Source of the DNA: Planctomycetia bacterium
Lineage (GTDB): Bacteria; Planctomycetota; Phycisphaerae; Phycisphaerales; SM1A02
Assembly: GCA_005776885.1 (NCBI GenBank)
Contig: SXOD01000010.1
Coordinates: forward strand, 1-36,690
Length of the DNA stretch: 36,690 bases
Reading direction: 5' to 3'
Positions 31,136 through 36,690 of the stretch are shown here, piece by piece (the stretch's first letter is position 1; the number at the start of each line of letters is the position of its first letter). The position numbers and the translations under genes are program-made. Below the pieces are notes generated by a model. It made no database searches, was not told where the DNA came from, and was given only the letters and a program-made list of their open reading frames with translations.

Positions 31136-33295
31136 TCACTTGCCGGCCCCGTCAAAGAGTCCGCCCGCGAGGTCTTCCGGCGGACATCCCTTGCGTGTGC
31201 CCTTGGGGACGCTGGCGCCGGCCGGGACCGAGCGGTCGACCACGAGCACGTCCTCCAACACTTCCTGTTCCTGACGCATCACCCGGCCGTCCTCGTCCAG
31301 GACGTCGTCGGCGATGGCGGTGCGTGACCGCGCCTGCTTGAGGAGCGCGTCGTAGACCTTCCTGGGATCGGCGCCCACCAGTCCGTGGAGGCTCCGGGAG
31401 ATCTCCCCGATGTATCGCTCGAAGACGTCGCGGCGCTCGCCCTCGCGGCGCATGCGGTGGCGACGCTTGAGGTAGGTGCCAAGCTTGCGCCCGCACTCCA
31501 TGAGCGCGAGGCGCATCTCCTTGCGGATCTCGTCATAGTCCGCGATCGCCTCCTTGCTCTCGCTGGTAAAGGGGACCCAGACGCTGGCCATGTGGATCAT
31601 GACGACCAGGGGTCCGACCGGGCCGCCGCCGCGTGGTTGCTGCAGGCCGTAGTTCTTCCAGCTCGTCTCCGCCACGGCCTTGAAGCTGCTGCACGCCGAC
31701 TGTTGGAAGAGGAGAGGCACCCGGTTGGCGAACCGAATCACCCGGGCGGAGTCATCGGCCGGCAACTCGCCGCCAAAGGCGATCGCTGCCTCGATCTGGA
31801 AAGGTCGGCCTCGGTAGATCGAAGGCTCCCGGGAGCTCGCCGCGTAGAACTCGGCGCGCACTCCCTTGAGCATGCCGGCGAGGAGCTGCCGGACCCCAAT
31901 GGGAACGAGGCAATCGGTGGGAGGCGGCGCCAGTCGGATCTCCTCGAACGACTTGAAGAGCCGGTCCACGTCCGGGGCCTCGACGTCGCGCGCCCTCGTT
32001 CGGCTGGTGACCCCCGCCGCCTGGCACATCGTGGCGGCCGTCGATGCCGAAACCCGGCAGAACCGGTCCTGGAGGAACTGGTACACCGTGCCTCCCTTCT
32101 CCGTGACCGCGTAGTCCTTCACCATCTGCAGGAGGGTGCCCAGTTCGATCCCCTTGGGATGAGGCTGGATCTCCCTCGGCTCGGCGGGCAGCTCCGCGAC
32201 GCCGCTGGGAAAGACGGTCACGCCACCCACCTCGGTGGTCTCCACGGCGCCTGCTCCACCGGTCCCGGCGTTGGGCGCGGCGACCGGCAGCAGGGCCTCA
32301 TCATCCACCGCCACCCGTGACGGCGGCACCCAGCAGATCCGAGCGTGCGGATTCGCGATGGCGGTGAGCTCCAGGAACTCGTCCACCGACCCGCGCCCGC
32401 GCTGGTATCGACCCTCCATCTCGATCGACACGCTCGTCCCCGTGCGATAGATGTCCGCGGAGAGGAAGGCCTCGATCGCCCGAGTGCCGGGAGTGAGCTC
32501 GCGCAGCCGCTGCGGCGGGAAGTCAGCCGTCTCGACGTCCACCGTGACTTCGGCACGGTTGGTCTTGGTGTTCATCGCCAGCTCGATGTGGTGCGCCGCC
32601 GCCTTGACGCTCGGCCGCGTGTGAATCACCATCGGCTTCCCGGTGGTGATGAGGCCGTACATCCCGGCGGCCGAGATGCCGATGCCCTGCTGTCCGCGGC
32701 TCATCTTCAAGCGATGGAACTTGGACCCGTACAGCAACCGCCCGAAGATGTTCTCGACCTGCTTCCGCACGATGCCAGGACCGTTGTCGATCACCGTCAC
32801 GCGGTAGCGCGAACTCTTGGCACTCGCCGGCCGGTCGGGCTGCAGGTCCTCGATGACCACGGAGACATCCGGGAGGATGCCGGCCTCCTCGCAGGCATCC
32901 AACGCATTGTCGACGGCTTCCTTGACGCAGGTGAGCAACGCCTTGCGTGGATTGTCAAAACCGAGCAAGTGCCGGTTCTTCGCGAAGAACTCGCTGACCG
33001 AGATGTCCCGCTGCCGGCTTGCCATCTCCTCGGCCGTCGCGCGCGTTCCGGCGGCGCCCTTCCTCGAGGCCCCCTTGGCGGAATCGGGGGCGTCTGGATC
33101 GCGCTTCGCACCGACGCGGCGCGTGGTCGGTTTCGCACCGGTTGACGATTCGGCGGGGGAGGACGTGGCGGGTTTGGCGTCGCTTGGGGTCATGGTCGGG
33201 GACGATTGGGGAACAGCGTCCCGCTGCGCGCCTGGAGCGACGCGAATGGAACCAAGCTGGAGCGAACTGGCGACTGTACCCATGGCTGCATCCAT
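31136..33295 (-). CDS. DNA topoisomerase VI subunit B (GHKL ATPase)
   Basis: A 719-residue ATPase subunit. The Bergerat/GHKL fold is clear: KEAVDNALDACEEAG (N-box with Asn130), VIDNGPGI (168-175) and RGQQGIGISAAGMYG (200-214). FAKNRHLLGFDNPRKALL just before the N-box is typical of Top6B. It is longer than archaeal Top6B (about 530). Residues 1-95 are a low-complexity Ser/Ala/Lys/Pro-rich extension, and a Gly/Ala/Thr linker lies near 345-385. The start may be ATG 33295 or the ATG at 33193, which would remove 34 residues of the extension. ATP binding closes the dimer to pass one duplex through the break made by subunit A. The A gene follows 58 bases downstream. Confidence 0.92.
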   Translation of the reverse strand: MDAAMGTVASSLQLGSIRVAPGAQRDAVPQSSPTMTPSDAKPATSSPAESSTGAKPTTRRVGAKRDPDAPDSAKGASRKGAAGTRATAEEMASRQRDISVSEFFAKNRHLLGFDNPRKALLTCVKEAVDNALDACEEAGILPDVSVVIEDLQPDRPASAKSSRYRVTVIDNGPGIVRKQVENIFGRLLYGSKFHRLKMSRGQQGIGISAAGMYGLITTGKPMVIHTRPSVKAAAHHIELAMNTKTNRAEVTVDVETADFPPQRLRELTPGTRAIEAFLSADIYRTGTSVSIEMEGRYQRGRGSVDEFLELTAIANPHARICWVPPSRVAVDDEALLPVAAPNAGTGGAGAVETTEVGGVTVFPSGVAELPAEPREIQPHPKGIELGTLLQMVKDYAVTEKGGTVYQFLQDRFCRVSASTAATMCQAAGVTSRTRARDVEAPDVDRLFKSFEEIRLAPPPTDCLVPIGVRQLLAGMLKGVRAEFYAASSREPSIYRGRPFQIEAAIAFGGELPADDSARVIRFANRVPLLFQQSACSSFKAVAETSWKNYGLQQPRGGGPVGPLVVMIHMASVWVPFTSESKEAIADYDEIRKEMRLALMECGRKLGTYLKRRHRMRREGERRDVFERYIGEISRSLHGLVGADPRKVYDALLKQARSRTAIADDVLDEDGRVMRQEQEVLEDVLVVDRSVPAGASVPKGTRKGCPPEDLAGGLFDGAGK

Positions 33296-33330
33296 GCCGC
33301 GCGTCGGGATCCATCCCGAATGAAGGCGAC

Positions 33331-33347
33331 CCCCGACTTATACGGGG
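33331..33347. promoter_or_regulatory. Inverted repeat with embedded TATAAG upstream of topoisomerase VI B
   Basis: CCCCG (33331-33335) and CGGGG (33343-33347) flank ACTTATA. On the minus strand the middle reads TATAAG (33342-33337), a good -10 for the topoisomerase operon, so the repeat could be an operator over the promoter. On the plus strand it resembles a weak terminator followed by TTT. Confidence 0.4.
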
Positions 33348-33409
33348 TTTTCGGTGCATCGTGCGAACAAGGGCCTTCTGGCGGCGGCTCACACCAGACG
33401 GTTTCCTGC

Positions 33410-33415
33410 TAGCCT
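33410..33415 (+). promoter_or_regulatory. Candidate -10 element of ndk
   Basis: TAGCCT ten bases before the ATG, with no Shine-Dalgarno between them. Confidence 0.35.
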
Positions 33416-33425
33416 TTCCGCCCCC

Positions 33426-33896
33426 ATGGAGACCACGCTCATCATCCTCAAGCCCGACGCCGTTCAACGCGGGCTCGTCGGCCGCATCCTGACTCGATTC
33501 GAGGAGAAGGGCCTCCAGGTCGTCGGCATGAAGTTGACGCAGATTCCTCGCGCCACCGCCGAGAAGCATTACGCACCCCATGCGGGGAAGCCGTTCTATG
33601 ACGGCCTCCTGCGGTTCATGACCTCCAGCCCTGTCGTCGTGCTGGCCGTGCAGGGAGTCGGCGCGATCGCGATCGCCCGCAACCTGATGGGGGCAACGTT
33701 TGGCTCCAAGGCCGCCCCTGGAACGATTCGGGGTGACTTCGGGGTGTCCAACGCCTTCAACCTGATTCACGGCTCTGACAGCCCAGAGGCAGCCGCCAAG
33801 GAACTGGCGCTTTTCTTCGCGCCGGGTGAACTGGTGGAGTGGCCGCGGCTCATCGAGGGCTGGGTCTACGACCTGTCCTCCGGCACCCGCGAGTGA
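33426..33896 (+). CDS. ndk: Nucleoside diphosphate kinase
   Basis: A 156-residue enzyme that transfers the terminal phosphate from ATP to other nucleoside diphosphates through a phosphohistidine. METTLIILKPDAVQRGLVG is the family N-terminus with Lys9. The active site is NLIHGSDS with His115. GTIRGDFG, RNLMGATF and the ending EWPRLIEGWVYD are also typical. Length is slightly above the usual 140-150. ATG 33426 gives the family start exactly. The gene stands alone between the divergent topoisomerase operon and a regulatory region. Confidence 0.97.
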   Translation: METTLIILKPDAVQRGLVGRILTRFEEKGLQVVGMKLTQIPRATAEKHYAPHAGKPFYDGLLRFMTSSPVVVLAVQGVGAIAIARNLMGATFGSKAAPGTIRGDFGVSNAFNLIHGSDSPEAAAKELALFFAPGELVEWPRLIEGWVYDLSSGTRE

Positions 33897-34134
33897 GTTG
33901 ACGCTGAGGTGGTTTGTCCCCGGGGACCCTCGGGTGGATGCCGCATGCTTCCGTGAGATCCGTTATCGGACTGTGTGAAGCAATCTGTGCTTCTCAATGA
34001 GTTCTTGCTGACATTCTGTCTCAATTCCCGGTGTAGAGGCGAACAAGTCCGTCGTTCACACACGTATTTACCTGTGGATCCTGCCACAGGCAGGTTTTCG
34101 ATCGACTCTCGCCCGCCCTCGAGAAGAAACATCA
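33897..34134. promoter_or_regulatory. Intergenic region rich in inverted repeats upstream of a sigma factor gene
   Basis: These 238 bases hold the palindrome GTCCCCGGGGAC (33916-33927), the hairpin GAAGCA-ATCTG-TGCTTC (33977-33993), GACA-TTC-TGTC (34010-34020) and CCTGTGG-ATCCTG-CCACAGG (34071-34090). The last is followed by CAGG and TTTT. A possible weak promoter is CTGACA (34008-34013) with TGTAGA (34032-34037). GAGAAG near 34120 may be the ribosome-binding site. It is more AT-rich than its surroundings. No gene is seen. Confidence 0.5.
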
Positions 34135-35160
34135 ATGTTTGACCCAATTGTCAGCGGATTGATGCCAGCGCCTGCGCGCGTCCCGGTTCGTCGCCCTCGC
34201 GGCAGCCGTCCCTCGTCAGCTGCAACCAGGAACGGCATCAGCCAGAGTGACCGGCAGGCCGCGCGAGAAGTGCTCTCCGAGGGAGTGTCCTTCATCGACA
34301 GCCCCGAGTTTCGCAAGCGCGGCGCGGAGCGTCGCATCTTTGACGCTGCGCCGGCGATCGCAGCACCTGACGTGGCTTGGTACCGGCCATTGGTGGAGGA
34401 CCTCAGCGCACACACCAGTCGAGATGCGCGCCTGCGCCACACGACCCCACTCACGGCGGCGGAGGAACGCACACTCTTCCTGCAGTTGAATTACTCGCTG
34501 TACCGGATCGAACGGACTCGCCGGCTGCTCCGCGGAGGCTCCCCATCGGAGACGCAGCTCAGGGGCACCATCCTGTGGCTCCGCCGCGCCGAGTCGGCCC
34601 GGCGCCATCTCTCCGAGGCCAACGTCGCGTTGGTGCTGGCGATGGCCCGCCGCGTTCGTGCCGACGACATGGAGTTCGCTGACCTCATCGGCGAGGGCAA
34701 CATGGCGCTGATGCGGAGCGTCGACAAGTTCGATTGCGGCCGCGGCTTCAAGTTCAGCACCTATGCGTGCCGCGCGATCCTGAAGGCGTTCAGCCGGGCC
34801 GGCATCAAGAGCACCAAGCATCGCCAGCGCTTCCCCGTCGCGTTCGATCCCGACCTGGAGTTTGGCGAGGCGGCCGACCCATCCAGCGAATCGCGTCGAC
34901 CTGACTCGAACCCCGAGCTGCGGGAACTGCTCGAGCGAAACACGGCCGGGCTCTCTGGCGTCGAACAGCTGGTCGTCGAGAATCGCTTCGGGTTCACGGC
35001 GCACTTCAATGATGGCTCGCCCACACTTGAAGAAGTTGGACGCCGACTCAACCTCACCAAGGAGCGGGTGCGGCAGATCCAGAAGCAGGCGCTGGCCAAG
35101 CTCCGGGTGTCCCTCACATTGCGTGATGGCGGCCGCGACCTGGCGTCGTCGCTCAACTAG
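34135..35160 (+). CDS. Sigma-70 family RNA polymerase sigma factor (RpoD-like, atypical)
   Basis: A 341-residue sigma factor. Residues 1-75 are not recognised. TPLTAAEERTLFLQLN (about 105-119) resembles region 1.2. Region 2 spans about 155-225, with FADLIGEGNMALMRSVDKFD (core binding) and GRGFKFSTYACRAILKAFSR. Region 4 spans about 275-330, with SPTLEEVGRRLNLTKERVRQIQKQALAKLR, a clear helix-turn-helix. In most group 1-2 factors the region after FSTYA reads T-W-W-I-R-Q; here it is CRAILKAF, without the paired tryptophans that open the -10 element. Region 3 appears short. This is therefore an alternative or divergent sigma factor. Its last eight bases overlap the convergent MFS gene. Confidence 0.85.
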   Translation: MFDPIVSGLMPAPARVPVRRPRGSRPSSAATRNGISQSDRQAAREVLSEGVSFIDSPEFRKRGAERRIFDAAPAIAAPDVAWYRPLVEDLSAHTSRDARLRHTTPLTAAEERTLFLQLNYSLYRIERTRRLLRGGSPSETQLRGTILWLRRAESARRHLSEANVALVLAMARRVRADDMEFADLIGEGNMALMRSVDKFDCGRGFKFSTYACRAILKAFSRAGIKSTKHRQRFPVAFDPDLEFGEAADPSSESRRPDSNPELRELLERNTAGLSGVEQLVVENRFGFTAHFNDGSPTLEEVGRRLNLTKERVRQIQKQALAKLRVSLTLRDGGRDLASSLN

Positions 35161-36322
35161 GGCGTGTCGCGAATCGAGCGAGGAACCACGGCCCCGCCAC
35201 GGCCACGGTGGTGGCCAGGTGAAAGACGCCGAAACCGGCGAGCAGGCCGCGGTATCCATCAAGGCCCGGCTCCAGTCCCGCAAACAGGAGGAGTGGGACC
35301 AGCAGGCCGCAGGCCTGCCCGAACCCACCGGCGGCTGCAAAGGCGGCGAGTGCCTCGCACCCTCGGCGTGAGCGCGCGGCGATCGCGAGCGAGGTGGGGA
35401 GCAACGCGCTGCCGGCACAACCGATGACCACCAAGAGCGGGACCAGGAACTGCCGTTCCGGCGGACAGGTCGCGACGGCCACCAGTCCCAGTGCGTAGAA
35501 GATTGCCCCGGCGTGGCGAGTCCGTCGAACACCGCAGCGGGAGGCGATCATCGCCGAGATTCCAGCTCCGATCGCCATGATCACCACGGGGAGCCCTACC
35601 AGCCAGCCGCGTTCGCCCGCGTCGGCCGCAAGGAGCCTTGAGAGAAAGAGCGGCATGACGCTCGTCATCGCACCGCCAGTCGCGCGATCGGCAAACGCCA
35701 TGGTGAGCCCGGGCCAGAGCGGTCGTGCGTCGGCGCGCGAAAGGCTTGGGACGGAGTCCCGCGGGAGATCCGGAACATCGCGTGAGGGGATCGATGCCCG
35801 CAGCGCAGCTCCCAGCGCGATGATCGACACGTTGGAGAGGACTCCGATGGCGTACACCGCGGACAGCCCCGACGCACGCACCGCCAAGCCGCCAGCCACG
35901 ATGCCCAGCCCGATGCTCAGCATGAGCGTGGTGGAGGCCACGCCGTATCGCCGGACCCGAACCCTTGGGTCACTGGCCGCCCCGACGAGTGCGAAGAGTT
36001 CGCCGAACACCAGCGCATCGGGGAGCCCTTCCAGGGCGCGGAGGGTCAAGGTCCAGGAGAGCCCCACCGGTGCCGCCATCAGGGCGAGCAGGATCGCGTC
36101 GGTTGCCGCTCCGACGATCAGGACCTTGGCGGGCGACCACGATCTCCGCAGCCGTGCCGCCACCGGGGCGGCGGCCAGCAATCCGATGAGGTTGAGCGCC
36201 AGGAAGAGCTGCGCGGCGATCGGCGAGGCTCCGTACCGGTCGATGACCAGCTCCTTCAGTCCCGGAACCACGACGGCATCCGGAATCGTGCAGAGGAAGA
36301 CGAGGACGAGCAACAGCCGCAC
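35153..36322 (-). CDS. Major facilitator superfamily transporter
   Basis: About 389 residues with roughly 11-12 hydrophobic segments in two halves around a polar loop (about 175-205, [20 protein letters not shown]). The hydrophobic pattern, small-residue-rich helices and cytoplasmic arginine clusters such as ARLRRSW and RVRVRRYGV fit MFS transporters. No substrate signature is evident; the nearest style is the drug/metabolite efflux groups. GTG 36322 is chosen because TAGCGT lies exactly six bases before it; an in-frame TTG at 36328 is the alternative. It diverges from scoA with 48 bases between starts, and overlaps the sigma gene by eight bases at its 3' end. Confidence 0.75.
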   Translation of the reverse strand: MRLLLVLVFLCTIPDAVVVPGLKELVIDRYGASPIAAQLFLALNLIGLLAAAPVAARLRRSWSPAKVLIVGAATDAILLALMAAPVGLSWTLTLRALEGLPDALVFGELFALVGAASDPRVRVRRYGVASTTLMLSIGLGIVAGGLAVRASGLSAVYAIGVLSNVSIIALGAALRASIPSRDVPDLPRDSVPSLSRADARPLWPGLTMAFADRATGGAMTSVMPLFLSRLLAADAGERGWLVGLPVVIMAIGAGISAMIASRCGVRRTRHAGAIFYALGLVAVATCPPERQFLVPLLVVIGCAGSALLPTSLAIAARSRRGCEALAAFAAAGGFGQACGLLVPLLLFAGLEPGLDGYRGLLAGFGVFHLATTVAVAGPWFLARFATRPS

Positions 36323-36328
36323 GCCCAA

Positions 36329-36334
36329 ACGCTA
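36329..36334 (-). promoter_or_regulatory. Candidate -10 element of the MFS gene (leaderless)
   Basis: TAGCGT on the minus strand, six bases before GTG 36322, the same layout as before the ECF sigma and nfeD genes. Confidence 0.4.
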
Positions 36335-36355
36335 GTCGAGCAGGCGATGCCGTCG

Positions 36356-36361
36356 TATCGT
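36356..36361 (+). promoter_or_regulatory. Candidate -10 element of scoA
   Basis: TATCGT nine bases before the ATG, matching the hexamer and spacing before the RidA-family gene. Confidence 0.35.
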
Positions 36362-36370
36362 TCCCCTCCC

Positions 36371-36690
36371 ATGATCAACAAGGTCTACCAGTCCCCCGCA
36401 GACGCCCTCCGAGGCATCGTCCAGGACGGCATGACGGTCGCCGTCGGCGGATTTGGGCTGTGCGGCATTCCGGAACAGCTGATCCTCGCCTTGCGCGACA
36501 CCGGTGCCAGGGGACTCACGGCGGTGAGCAACAACGCTGGCGTGGATGACTGGGGGCTGGGCCTCCTGCTTCAGACGCGCCAGATCCGGAAGATGGTTTC
36601 CAGCTATGTGGGGGAAAACGCGGAGTTCGAGCGCCAGTTCATGAGTGGCGAGCTTGAGCTGGAGTTCTGCCCGCAGGGCACGTTGGCCGA
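36371..36690 (+). CDS. scoA: 3-oxoacid CoA-transferase subunit A, N-terminal fragment
   Basis: The first 106 codons of a gene that runs off the right edge. [20 protein letters not shown] opens the protein. [13 protein letters not shown] is the family's glycine-rich signature, and [15 protein letters not shown] and [14 protein letters not shown] are typical of succinyl-CoA:3-ketoacid CoA-transferase subunit A. The enzyme activates acetoacetate with CoA from succinyl-CoA in ketone-body use. Subunit B, with the catalytic glutamate, would be expected downstream. Its presence 11 kb from a methylcrotonyl-CoA carboxylase-like gene is suggestive for leucine breakdown (acetoacetate is an end product), but the genes are not in one operon. 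ATG 36371 matches the family start. Confidence 0.92.
   Translation, partial: MINKVYQSPADALRGIVQDGMTVAVGGFGLCGIPEQLILALRDTGARGLTAVSNNAGVDDWGLGLLLQTRQIRKMVSSYVGENAEFERQFMSGELELEFCPQGTLA

Noticed and set aside
33331..33351. The CCCCG/CGGGG hairpin as a plus-strand terminator
   Set aside because: No plus-strand gene ends nearby, the stem is only five bases and the T-run is short. A role over the minus-strand promoter fits better.
36323..36328. TTG at 36328 as the MFS start
   Set aside because: It directly abuts the TAGCGT hexamer, leaving no room for a transcript start before it. GTG 36322 gives the same six-base spacing as two other genes.

Overview
The window is two unrelated pieces of DNA joined near base 1655. 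Bases 1 to about 1655 are AT-rich and eukaryotic, most likely from the gene-dense genome of a ciliate or similar protist. They hold the first 33 codons of a mitochondrial carrier protein on the minus strand, a C2H2-like zinc-finger/AT-hook protein, and a protein phosphatase inhibitor-2-like protein with a candidate 18-nt intron. Bases from about 1660 to the end are GC-rich and bacterial. Paired prepilin-like proteins of planctomycete type, topoisomerase VI, lpxK, long NfeD with flotillin-like FloA, and a serine/threonine kinase with a GspE-like N-terminus suggest a Planctomycetota bacterium, probably Phycisphaerae. That placement is inference, because no rRNA is present. The join cuts a bacterial oppD just before its Walker A motif, so it is best read as a library or assembly chimera.

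Layout of the bacterial part. (i) 1655-9831, minus strand: one long tightly spaced run, ECF sigma factor, membrane-anchored anti-sigma-like protein, coiled-coil exported protein, an OppC-type permease, a membrane-anchored OppA, an OppB with a large extra loop, a second OppC with extra membrane segments, then the cut oppD. (ii) 9902-13462, minus strand: maf-lpxK and HU-dnaB. (iii) 13507-15287: a membrane-anchored Ser/Thr kinase facing a RidA-family protein. (iv) 15379-17709: a promoter, a long structured leader, two tandem prepilin-like genes and a strong terminator. (v) 17761-23174: nfeD-nfeD-floA with 4-base overlaps, then a family 2 glycosyltransferase and a YkgJ-type cysteine-cluster protein. 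(vi) 23140-25421, minus strand: rdgB and an acyl-CoA carboxylase carboxyltransferase. (vii) 25422-28765: a 545-base gap with repeats and palindromes, rpsO, pnp and a terminator. (viii) 28829-29960: a cold-shock protein and a soluble histidine kinase. (ix) 29935-33295, minus strand: topoisomerase VI A and B. (x) 33426-36690: ndk, a sigma-70 family factor, an MFS transporter on the minus strand, and the start of scoA.

What stands out. The sigma/anti-sigma pair is joined by start-stop overlaps and short gaps to an enlarged peptide-transporter operon; this is the best candidate for an undescribed system. Many bacterial genes lack a Shine-Dalgarno sequence and instead carry a TANNNT hexamer 6-11 bases before the start codon, including three TAGNNT-N6-GTG cases, which suggests leaderless mRNAs. 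The rpsO-pnp spacer has a perfect hairpin whose 3' arm core is repeated twice downstream. All calls were made by eye from the sequence; no database search was run.
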